NCBI GenBank assembly: GCA_945865855.1
Contig: CAMBES010000037.1
Location: 1-11,379, forward strand
Reading direction: 5' to 3'
DNA from: Rhizobium sp. Q54
GTDB lineage: Bacteria > Pseudomonadota > Alphaproteobacteria > Rickettsiales > UBA1997
DNA length: 11,379 bases
Below, one piece after another: positions 1 to 6,187 of the stretch. The notes under the pieces are model-generated. The model did not search any database and had not been told where the DNA came from. It saw only the letters and a program-made list of their open reading frames with translations. Made by a program: the position numbers and the translations under genes. Position 1 is the first letter of the stretch. Each line of letters begins with the position of its first letter.

Positions 1-1817
1 CTCAAAGACTCCATTCTTCCGGCATATTCCCTGTCTATTTCCTCTAGCTCTTTGGGAAAGGCAACAAGACCCCAAGTTCCAGAATGATGTGATCTAGCCA
101 AATAGCTTGCCACTTCCTCAGGATCTTGTCTCAAGGTTTCTTTTGCTTCTTCATATGCCTCTTCAATTTTTTTTTCAGTAAGCCATGGTGTAATTGTAGC
201 CTCGTAAGCAATTGAATTAGGAACTCCTAGCCAAGGTTTGGAAATATCCCCATTAGAAAGAAGTTTTTTGTAAACTTCTCTAAATAAGGCATTGCCAGCT
301 TCAACCTCTACTCCAGCCCTTGTCGAATGAACCGCTTCCCCAGCAGCCCTTCTTAATTCAGCCTCTTTGGCCAATTTCTCGATAACATAATTATCCATCT
401 TCTCCAAAACCATTAAATGATTTGAAGCTTCAATTTTATCAGTTGTCTCTGGAGCTTGAGCAATTGGCAACCAGGCCGATATTTCTAGCCAGCCCCTAAC
501 GGGCTGATTAACGCAACCTTCTAAATAGGCTTTAGCAATTTCATCTGCCCATTTGAGGTGATTTGGTTTTTGAACAAAAGCTTCTAGAACCGGTTTTGTG
601 GAGTTGGCAATTTTTTCTAAAGTTTTTTCTATAGTTTCTTGTTGAGACTCTCCGCGCTGATCTATTCCTTCTGTTAAAAAACGAGTCAGTAAAGTCTTGA
701 TTGCTCTTGGCCTTGGTACTGATTCATCGGGATTAGTAGTTTTATAGGATTCAATCGCCGCTTCTAATTGGAGTTGAGGGATTAGGATGGTTATATCTGC
801 TATTAAAGGCCTCAGACCCTCCTTAACTCTTTCATCAGTGGTTTTGGATAAAATTTTAAGTAGGGCTGTTTTTGTTTCTTCGGTGGCGAACACTTCTTTT
901 CCAGCTGGGGTTTGGGCTATACTTAATATTGCGTTATTCACCAGCTTCGTCACTTCTTCATCAATATTTTTAGATAAGGTTTTAAGAAGAGTTGAAGCGA
1001 TTTTTGTGTGGCCATTTTGAGCGGCAATCCTCAAAGCCGTGTAGCCATAATATGTTACGTTAACATCAGCTCCTCGAGCCAATAATTTATCAACGATTTC
1101 TGTGTGGCCATTTTGAGCGGCAACAATCAAAGCCGTGGATTCATCAGTTGCTCTTGCGTTAACATCAGCTCCTCGAGCCAATAATTTATCAACGATTTCT
1201 GTGTGGCCCTTTTGAGCAGCAAACATCAAAGCCGTGACGCCAGCAGCTGTTTCTGCGTTAACAGCAGCTCTTCGAGCTAATAATTTATCAACGATTTCTG
1301 TGTGGCCATTTTGAGCGGCAACCATCAAAGCCGTGCCACCTTCTGATGTTGCTGCGTTAACATCAGCTCCTCGAGCCAATAATCTATCAACGATTTTTGT
1401 GTGGCCATTTTTAGCAGCAACAATCAAAGCCGTGAATTTATCAGTTGCTCTTGCGTTAACATCAGCTCCTCGAGCCAATAATTTATCAACGATTTCTGTG
1501 TGGCCCTTTTGAGCAGCAAACATCAAAGCCGTGGCACCGGTAGATTTTTTTACTGCGTTAACATTAGCTCCTCGAGCCAATAATTTATCAACGATTTCTG
1601 TGTGGCCCTTTTCAGCAGCAACCATCAAAACCGTGGAGCTAGTAGATGTTTTTACTGCGTTAACATTAGCTCCTAGAGTTAATAATTCAGAAACGTCTTG
1701 GGTTAATCCATTTTCATCCTGAACCTCCCCAAGAGGATTTTCTGCGGCAGTGATTAATAGTGAATCTAAGTCTTCTTGTGAGATAGGAGATGCTGCTGAA
1801 GAGATAGGGGTTTTCAT
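1..1817 (-). CDS. Ankyrin-repeat protein with NEL-like C-terminal region (partial, C-terminus off the left edge)
   Basis: The frame stays open from an ATG at 1817 to the left edge, giving 605 codons with no stop. Residues 1-55 are a leader shared with the second ankyrin protein in this window (both have QDENGLTQ at 33-40). Residues about 61-280 hold seven 33-residue ankyrin repeats with the core TALMxAAxxGHTEIVxxLL and xRGADVNA. Residues about 281-605 are mostly helical and not ankyrin. From about 375 they resemble the NEL E3 ubiquitin ligase domain of IpaH/SspH-type effectors: Cys435 falls where the catalytic Cys lies, followed by a Trp/Leu-rich helix, then GVEVEAGN near 502-509 where NEL has D-E-x-E-V, and a late Trp (582) with Phe587-Pro588. 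NEL usually has C-x-D; here it is C-V-N. The ankyrin call is firm and the NEL call is inference. No signal peptide or clear Shine-Dalgarno is seen. A secreted, host-acting effector is the likely role. Confidence 0.9.
   Translation of the reverse strand, partial: MKTPISSAASPISQEDLDSLLITAAENPLGEVQDENGLTQDVSELLTLGANVNAVKTSTSSTVLMVAAEKGHTEIVDKLLARGANVNAVKKSTGATALMFAAQKGHTEIVDKLLARGADVNARATDKFTALIVAAKNGHTKIVDRLLARGADVNAATSEGGTALMVAAQNGHTEIVDKLLARRAAVNAETAAGVTALMFAAQKGHTEIVDKLLARGADVNARATDESTALIVAAQNGHTEIVDKLLARGADVNVTYYGYTALRIAAQNGHTKIASTLLKTLSKNIDEEVTKLVNNAILSIAQTPAGKEVFATEETKTALLKILSKTTDERVKEGLRPLIADITILIPQLQLEAAIESYKTTNPDESVPRPRAIKTLLTRFLTEGIDQRGESQQETIEKTLEKIANSTKPVLEAFVQKPNHLKWADEIAKAYLEGCVNQPVRGWLEISAWLPIAQAPETTDKIEASNHLMVLEKMDNYVIEKLAKEAELRRAAGEAVHSTRAGVEVEAGNALFREVYKKLLSNGDISKPWLGVPNSIAYEATITPWLTEKKIEEAYEEAKETLRQDPEEVASYLARSHHSGTWGLVAFPKELEEIDREYAGRMESL
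984..1637 (-). repeat. Seven-unit 99-bp tandem repeat encoding ankyrin repeats
   Basis: The coding DNA repeats every 99 bp, one 33-residue ankyrin unit each. Bases 1143-1236 and 1440-1533 are identical over 94 bp by eye, exactly 297 bp (three units) apart, so at least one three-unit block was copied or homogenised recently. Such tracts gain and lose units by slippage or unequal recombination, so repeat number is likely to differ between strains. Confidence 0.9.
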
Positions 1818-1847
1818 AAATTATAAAGACGAATTTGAGTTAAACTA

Positions 1848-1888
1848 TAAGACTTATTATTGTTTTTGCGTGTCAGCAAACAGTCTTA
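1848..1888 (-). promoter_or_regulatory. Conserved inverted repeat upstream of the first ankyrin gene
   Basis: TAAGACT (1848-1854) and AGTCTTA (1882-1888) form perfect 7-bp inverted arms separated by 27 bp, starting 31 bp upstream of the ankyrin ATG. The same arms with the same 27-bp spacer occur at 4657-4697 upstream of the second ankyrin gene, while much of the spacer differs. It could be an operator or a stem in the 5' untranslated leader. I could not place a convincing -35/-10 pair, so its position relative to the transcription start is unknown. Confidence 0.45.
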
Positions 1889-2094
1889 AAACTTTTTGTT
1901 CTGGAGCTGCGACTGAAACAAATCAACAAATAAAACACAAAGATTAATTTTTTACGAACTCAAAAAGAGCATTTAAGAACAATCCCGAATAACTCACAAA
2001 TTTCTCACCGCGTAACTGAGATTTTTTAAATTTTTCAAATCCAAAACATCTCTTCAATTTTTACGGTAATTCTCTCGCAAGATCAGCCGATATT

Positions 2095-2331
2095 CTAGCC
2101 GACTTTGTTGCTTTCGAGTTTCTTTGTGAATGATTGCGGCCGGAAGGGGAAGTTATTCCTTTTAGCTCCTCGAGCCAATAGTTCAGAAACGGTTTGGGCT
2201 GGTCCATCTTTCCCCAGAGCTTTCCCCAGAGAATTTTTTGCGTCCGTGATTATTAGTAAATCCAAGACTTCTTGTGGAGGATTATCTAGAGCGCCAACTT
2301 GTGGGCTGGGTTGACCGAATATTATCGACAA
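2095..2331 (-). CDS. Short leader-derived ORF (78 aa) related to the ankyrin proteins' N-terminus
   Basis: A 78-codon frame starts with ATG at 2331. Residues about 20-58 match the leader of both ankyrin proteins: a VLDLLIITDAKN stretch (compare LDLQLIRAVKNP) followed by QTVSELLARGA, the first ankyrin half-repeat. It then leaves the family and ends in a short tail (QSFTKKLESNKVG). A damaged copy lies at 4903-5131 and keeps the same tail, so the short form existed before the module was duplicated. It has no complete ankyrin repeat and no catalytic motif. It may be a decayed ankyrin gene remnant or a small expressed protein; the intact start and frame permit expression but do not prove it. Function unknown. 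Confidence 0.4.
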   Translation of the reverse strand: MSIIFGQPSPQVGALDNPPQEVLDLLIITDAKNSLGKALGKDGPAQTVSELLARGAKRNNFPFRPQSFTKKLESNKVG

Positions 2332-2437
2332 TTGATTCAGTCTAAAAGAATTATCAATTTTTAAGGGCTCTAAAAATAGTAAATAAATTCAAATAATTCG
2401 GACTATTTAGGTTTGAGCTAAGCGGCAAAATGATTTA

Positions 2438-3250
2438 ATGAAAATGGGTAAGACAATCACAACATACTTAATCGAAGGCAGCTCAACTGGTCTAAAATCT
2501 GTCTTCATTTCCAATAAAGTTTGCAACGCACTTTTCATTCCTCGCGCAAAACTCAATGAGTCAAAAAATCGTGAAGAGCTAAGTCGCCCATCCCTTTACC
2601 TGTTAATTGGCGAAGAAAACCAAGCCTATGTCGGAGAAACAGAAAATTTTATTGAACGAGTTAAAGATCACGATTTGAAAAAAGAGTTTTGGAACGAGGC
2701 AATAGCTTTCAGTGCAAAGGACAATTACCTAACCAAGGCAGATGTTCAATATCTGGAGTTTTTGGCAATTAACCAAATAAAAAAAGCTGATCGATTCAAA
2801 ATTGAAGAAAATAAACAAAGCCCAAAAGCTCCAAATTTACAAGAACACCAACGTGATTCAGTTCATGAATTTTTTGAAGATGTGAAGCTGCTCAGTTCTT
2901 TTCTTGGTTACAAATTTTTTGAGGTAATCGAAGAAAAGACCAAGCACCTGTTTTACTGTAAAAGCGGCAAAGGAAGTGATGCCAGAGGCTTTTATGATGA
3001 GAATGGATTTACGGTTTTGGCTGGTTCGAAAGTTTGTAAAGAAACCACTAGATCTTTTAGTGCGGCAATGGATCGGGATTTCTATCTCAGAGAGTTTTGT
3101 AAAGAGATTGGCGACTTGTTCACAGTTGAAAAAAATATCACGTTCAGCAGCCCGTCAACAGCATCAACTTTTTGTCTTGGTATGAGAAGCAATGGTTGGA
3201 CAAGTTGGAAAGATGAGGATGGTAAAACGTTAAGCGAAAAATTTAGGTAA
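2438..3250 (+). CDS. GIY-YIG nuclease family protein with DUF4357 C-terminal domain
   Basis: This 270-residue protein has a GIY-YIG-type nuclease fold near the N-terminus: SLYLL (52-56, in the GIY position) and YVGET (64-68, the YIG position), then Arg74 and His78, and a likely catalytic Glu107 in YLEFLAI. The C-terminal part (about 189-267) matches the DUF4357 pattern: GFTVLAGSKV, then FSSPSTAS, then NGWTSWKDEDGKTL. This two-domain layout is a known family of uncharacterised predicted nucleases found patchily in bacteria, often in accessory DNA. It is the only plus-strand gene in the left half, placed between the two ankyrin modules. The start at 2438 has no good ribosome site; ATG 2444 is an alternative. 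The family call is strong. DNA cleavage is inferred, and whether it serves defence, mobility or repair is unknown. Confidence 0.85.
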   Translation: MKMGKTITTYLIEGSSTGLKSVFISNKVCNALFIPRAKLNESKNREELSRPSLYLLIGEENQAYVGETENFIERVKDHDLKKEFWNEAIAFSAKDNYLTKADVQYLEFLAINQIKKADRFKIEENKQSPKAPNLQEHQRDSVHEFFEDVKLLSSFLGYKFFEVIEEKTKHLFYCKSGKGSDARGFYDENGFTVLAGSKVCKETTRSFSAAMDRDFYLREFCKEIGDLFTVEKNITFSSPSTASTFCLGMRSNGWTSWKDEDGKTLSEKFR

Positions 3251-3290
3251 ATTAAGTAATTTTTTAATATTAGCGGTGATCGATACTGGT

Positions 3291-4625
3291 TTAGCTAACA
3301 ACGCAACATCCACCATTTTTTCGAGGAGCCAAGATTGGTTCTGCGATTGATACTGTTGAGCCGCGAGTCATGATTGGTGCCGGAGAAGCAGAGGCTTGAT
3401 CTGTTCTGTCTTTCCGTAACGCGGCAACAACAAGCGAGTCCTTCAATTTTGGAATGCCGCTTTCGTCCTTGCCGCTATCAATAATTTTTGTTGTTAATGT
3501 GTAGAAATCTTCTGGGTTTAGTTCTCTCACGGGGCCCAAGGCCTCTTGATCTCCAAGGCCAGAATTAATGGCCAAAGATGCTGATTCACTAACCAGGGCC
3601 GTAATAAGATCGTTTCTTGCCAATGCTTCTTGCCTAGCGTCTTGACGGTTTAACAAATCAAAAAATCTCTGATTTGCCAAAATCTCCGCTTCATGTTCTG
3701 AGAGACCTAAACCTGAATCTGGATCAATTGGATCAATCAAATATCTTTTATGCCAAGACTTGAGATCTTTGAGAGTCTTATAGGCCTTAGGACCAGCCCC
3801 TAAAATATCGTTATTTTCTTGATTTATTGGGCTGTTGGGATTTCTTTGGTTAAAACTTTCAATGATTGAATTTCTTAGTTCTCCCTCAGGAAGAGTAATT
3901 GCCAGAAGGAGCGAGACTTCTGTGTTTAAATTTCGAAGTGCTGGATGTCTCAATTGATCCTGCACTATTTGCCAATCTACACCATCGCGAGATAGAAGAG
4001 CTAAAACGGTTTCTGTGTGGCCCTTTTTAGCAGAAAGCATCAAAGCTGTGTACCCATCAGATTCTGCCTCAACATCAATTCCAACGTGAGATAGAAGAGC
4101 TGAAACGATTTCTGTGTGGCCATTTTCAGCAGCAATAATCAGAACCGTGGCGTCATCAGGTGATTTTAAGTTAACATCAGCTCCTCGAGACAATAATTGA
4201 GGAACGATTTCTGTGTGACCATTTCCAGCGGCAAGCATCAAAGCCGTGGAGCCATTAGATGTTTTCGCGTTAACATCAGCTTCTCGATTCAATAATTCAG
4301 CAACGGTTTTTGTGTGGCCATTTCCAGCAGCAGAAATCAAAGCCGAGAATCCATCAGATGTTTTCGCGTTAACATCAGCTTCTCGATTCAATAATTCAGC
4401 AACGATTTCTGTGTGGCCATTTCCAGCAGCAGAAATCAAAGCTGTGGAGCCATTAGATATTTTCGCGTTAACATCAGCTCCTCGAGCCAATAATTCAGCA
4501 ACGGTTTGGGTTAATCCATTTTCATCCTGAGCTTCCCCTCGAGGATTTTTTACGGCCCTGATTAGTTGTAAATCCAAAGCTTGTTGTGCGGCAGAAGGCG
4601 CTGCTGAAATAGGGTTATTTTTCAT
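3291..4625 (-). CDS. Ankyrin-repeat protein with C-terminal CaaX prenylation box, candidate effector
   Basis: A complete 444-residue protein starting at ATG 4625. Residues 1-55 are the leader shared with the first ankyrin protein. About 58-219 hold five ankyrin repeats (GNGHTEIVAELLNREADVNAK-type), the last two more diverged. Residues about 220-430 form a helical, charged region I do not recognise and which is unlike the first protein's C-terminal half. The end reads APRKNGGCCVVS: Cys441-Val-Val-Ser fits the eukaryotic CaaX box, with Ser in last position favouring farnesyltransferase. Cys440 could be palmitoylated, and the preceding Arg-Lys resembles Ras-type tails. Legionella AnkB is a known ankyrin effector lipidated by host enzymes at such a box. 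Bacteria have no protein CaaX prenylation, so this implies action inside a eukaryotic cell. No signal peptide is seen, so export would use a type IV or type I system not in the window. Confidence 0.9.
   Translation of the reverse strand: MKNNPISAAPSAAQQALDLQLIRAVKNPRGEAQDENGLTQTVAELLARGADVNAKISNGSTALISAAGNGHTEIVAELLNREADVNAKTSDGFSALISAAGNGHTKTVAELLNREADVNAKTSNGSTALMLAAGNGHTEIVPQLLSRGADVNLKSPDDATVLIIAAENGHTEIVSALLSHVGIDVEAESDGYTALMLSAKKGHTETVLALLSRDGVDWQIVQDQLRHPALRNLNTEVSLLLAITLPEGELRNSIIESFNQRNPNSPINQENNDILGAGPKAYKTLKDLKSWHKRYLIDPIDPDSGLGLSEHEAEILANQRFFDLLNRQDARQEALARNDLITALVSESASLAINSGLGDQEALGPVRELNPEDFYTLTTKIIDSGKDESGIPKLKDSLVVAALRKDRTDQASASPAPIMTRGSTVSIAEPILAPRKNGGCCVVS
3294..3305 (-). 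other. Codons for the C-terminal CaaX box (CVVS)
   Basis: The last four codons before the TAA are TGC GTT GTT AGC (Cys-Val-Val-Ser). An additional Cys codon (TGT) precedes them. The residues fit the Cys-aliphatic-aliphatic-X rule for farnesylation. A four-residue match can arise by chance; the flanking Cys, the Gly-Gly spacer and the basic residues add weight. Confidence 0.6.
3969..4454 (-). repeat. Five-unit tandem repeat encoding ankyrin repeats
   Basis: About five 99-bp units encode the ankyrin repeats of the second protein. The three units nearest the 5' end (about 4200-4450) are the most alike at DNA level, sharing TGTGTGGCCATTTCCAGC and TTCGCGTTAACATCAGCTTC. The two distal units are more diverged, and one carries an extra codon (SHVGIDVEA). 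Confidence 0.85.
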
Positions 4626-4656
4626 AAAGATCTAATGATGGATTTGAGTTAAGCCG

Positions 4657-4697
4657 TAAGACTTATTATTATTTCTGAGTATCGGCAACCAGTCTTA
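4657..4697 (-). promoter_or_regulatory. Conserved inverted repeat upstream of the second ankyrin gene
   Basis: TAAGACT (4657-4663) and AGTCTTA (4691-4697) are perfect inverted arms with a 27-bp spacer, 32 bp upstream of the ATG at 4625. Arms and spacing match the element at 1848-1888, although the sequence between the arms has changed. Retention of both arms suggests selection, but shared ancestry alone could also explain it. Confidence 0.45.
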
Positions 4698-4902
4698 AAA
4701 CTTTTTTGCTCCACTATTTTCGAATTAAGTAAATCGAAAATAAGACACAAAGATTAATTTTTTACGAAGCAGAAAGAGTATTTAAGAATACTCTGAGTGA
4801 CCCACAAATTCCTCGCCACGTAACTGAGATTTCTTAAATTTTCCAAATCCAAAACATCTCTTCAATTTTCACTGTAATTCTCGCGCAAAATCAGCCGATA
4901 TT

Positions 4903-5131
4903 CTAGGCGACTTTGTTGCTTTCGGGGTTTTTTGTGAATGATTGTGTCTGCAATGGGCAATAATTCCTTTTAGCTCCTCGAGCCAATAATTCAGAAATGA
5001 TTTGGGTTAATCTATTTTTACCCAGAGCTTTCCCAGAGGACTTTTTGCGTCCGTGATTATTAGCAAATCCAAGACTTCTTGTGGAGGATTATCTAGAGCC
5101 CCAAATTGTGGGCTAGGTTGACCAAATAGAC
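4903..5131 (-). pseudogene. Frameshifted copy of the short leader-derived ORF
   Basis: The first part reads GALDNPPQEVLDLLIITDAK, identical in sense to the copy at 2095-2331. The frame is then lost: at about 5032-5034 a plus-strand run of four C in the other copy is three C here. After restoring one base the frame continues as QIISELLARGAKRN and ends with QSFTKNPESNKVA, matching the intact copy's tail. The ATG of the intact copy has no counterpart because similarity ends just inside the start. This is a broken paralogue. Confidence 0.7.
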
Positions 5132-5302
5132 GACCTATAAAATTTCTTGCTACTCTGGTAATCTTTTAATTATTTATTTTGTAATAAGGCTGTTTTTGAC
5201 CTAGCAACCATTGTTCGAATAGAACCCGCTTAGATGATTTGGATATTTAGTGAAAGTTGTAATCTTCTAATAGTTTCGACTTCGCTCAACAGACGGATAA
5301 AA
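5132..5302. other. Intergenic stretch between the ankyrin module and ilvE
   Basis: These 171 bp are AT-rich with no credible ORF. They separate the accessory module from the metabolic operon. The sequence TTTCGACTTCGCTCAAC at about 5274-5290 is more GC-rich than its surroundings, but I see no second copy in the window. No hairpin-plus-T-tract terminator for ilvE is evident on the minus strand. Confidence 0.5.
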
Positions 5303-6187
5303 TTAAGCGCGAACTAAATCACTGTAATCTTGCATAAGATCAAGAGTCATCTGGCTTGGGCTTGGGTAGTTGTGTTTGTTTTCAATTGAACCGATGCGGG
5401 TAAGTTCAGCGGCAGAGCCGGTTAGAAAAGCGTCGATCGCATCAGAAAATTCTTCTGGTTTAATGTGACGCTCAACAACTTTAATGCCGCGTTTTTTGGC
5501 AAGGTCAATTACGGTTAGGCGAGTGATTCCGTTGAGAAAACAATCTGGAAGCGGGGTGTGCAATTCGCCATTTTTCATTACCAAAAATAAATTCGCACCG
5601 GTCGCTTCAGCAAGGAAGCCGCGGTAATCAAGCATTAAGGCATCATTGTAGCCTTCGCATTCTGCTTCATGTTTGGAAATTGTACAAATCATGTAGAGGC
5701 CAGCAGCTTTTGAGGCCGTAGGTGCTGTTTCGGGTGAGGGGCGTTTGTAGCGGGCAAATTTTAATTTTAATCCCGCTTTGCGTGCCTCTTCTGAATAGTA
5801 AGGGGGCCATGGCCAGCAAGCGATGGCGACGTGAATTTTATTTTGCTGAGCAGAGATGGCCATTTTTTCTGAGCCTCGCCAAGCGAAAGCGCGCATGTAT
5901 CCGTCGGTGATATTTTGTATTTCAGCGATTGCTTTTTTTGCTTCATTCAATTCTTCAACCGAGTAAGGAATGTCGAATCCAATCATCTTAGCCGAAGCGT
6001 GCAGACGAGTTGAGTGCTCGTTAAATTTAAAAATTTTTCTGTTGTAAATTCTCTCGCCTTCAAAAACGCAAGAAGCGTAATGCAAGCCGTGGTTGAGGAC
6101 GTGAACTTTCGCCTCTTTCCATTCTACGAATTTACCATCTTGCCAGATGAAGCCGTCACGTTGGTCGAAAGGGATGAGATCAGACAT
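5303..6187 (-). CDS. ilvE: Branched-chain amino acid aminotransferase
   Basis: A class IV PLP-dependent aminotransferase interconverting leucine, isoleucine or valine with their 2-oxo acids, using glutamate/2-oxoglutarate, in the cytoplasm. From ATG 6187 it is 294 residues, normal for the family. Hallmarks: IPFDQRDGFIW (5-15), HVLNHGLHYASCVFEGER (29-46), the PLP-binding Lys160 in TASKAAGLY, EATGANLF (194-201) and the C-terminal LTGSAAELTRIGS. A longer frame from TTG 6226 adds 13 residues that do not look like the family; ATG 6187 followed by MSDLIPFDQRDG is the better start. It overlaps the end of fcl by 8 nt, implying translational coupling. Alternative: D-amino acid or aminodeoxychorismate lyase-type class IV enzymes, but the motifs favour IlvE. 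Confidence 0.93.
   Translation of the reverse strand: MSDLIPFDQRDGFIWQDGKFVEWKEAKVHVLNHGLHYASCVFEGERIYNRKIFKFNEHSTRLHASAKMIGFDIPYSVEELNEAKKAIAEIQNITDGYMRAFAWRGSEKMAISAQQNKIHVAIACWPWPPYYSEEARKAGLKLKFARYKRPSPETAPTASKAAGLYMICTISKHEAECEGYNDALMLDYRGFLAEATGANLFLVMKNGELHTPLPDCFLNGITRLTVIDLAKKRGIKVVERHIKPEEFSDAIDAFLTGSAAELTRIGSIENKHNYPSPSQMTLDLMQDYSDLVRA

Larger units (their letters stand above)
1818..2331 (-). repeat. Upstream half of the duplicated ankyrin module, copy A
   Basis: This segment, upstream of the first ankyrin gene, aligns along most of its length with 4626-5131 upstream of the second. Long matching blocks include a block reading CACAAAGATTAATTTTTTAC, one around CCAAAACATCTCTTCAATTTT, and one around CAGCCGATATTCTAG. 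It contains the leader of the ankyrin gene, a conserved inverted repeat (1848-1888) and the short leader-derived ORF at 2095-2331. Similarity between copies stops near 2316 and 5125, where the short ORF begins. Between 1818 and 2094 I see no convincing gene; a 65-codon plus-strand frame at 1750-1947 has no supporting features. Confidence 0.8.
4626..5131 (-). repeat. Upstream half of the duplicated ankyrin module, copy B
   Basis: This is the counterpart of 1818-2331, colinear with it and with many scattered substitutions and small indels. It contains the leader of the second ankyrin gene, the same 7-bp inverted repeat with a 27-bp spacer, and a decayed version of the short leader-derived ORF. 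The divergence shows the duplication is not very recent. Between 4626 and 4902 there is no credible gene. Confidence 0.8.

Noticed and set aside
1013..1640. Regular direct repeats that could be mistaken for a CRISPR array or satellite
   Set aside because: The period is 99 bp, there are no constant-length unrelated spacers, and the repeats translate in one frame into ankyrin units.
1750..1947. A 65-codon plus-strand frame across the first ankyrin gene's start
   Set aside because: Half of it is antisense to the ankyrin leader, the frame is not kept in the duplicated copy, and it has no ribosome site.
2976..3185. A 69-codon plus-strand frame inside the GIY-YIG gene
   Set aside because: It is another-frame shadow of the DUF4357 coding region, which is strongly supported.
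4246..4530. A 94-codon plus-strand frame opposite the second ankyrin gene, and similar ones at 787-1020 and 1531-1722
   Set aside because: They are antisense shadows of ankyrin repeats, with repetitive composition and no recognisable domain.
5274..5290. TTTCGACTTCGCTCAAC as a dispersed repeat or attachment site
   Set aside because: It resembles short intergenic repeats seen in other bacteria, but there is no second copy here and no adjacent mobile gene.
5149..5302. Terminator downstream of ilvE
   Set aside because: No stem followed by a T run was found on the minus strand in this stretch.
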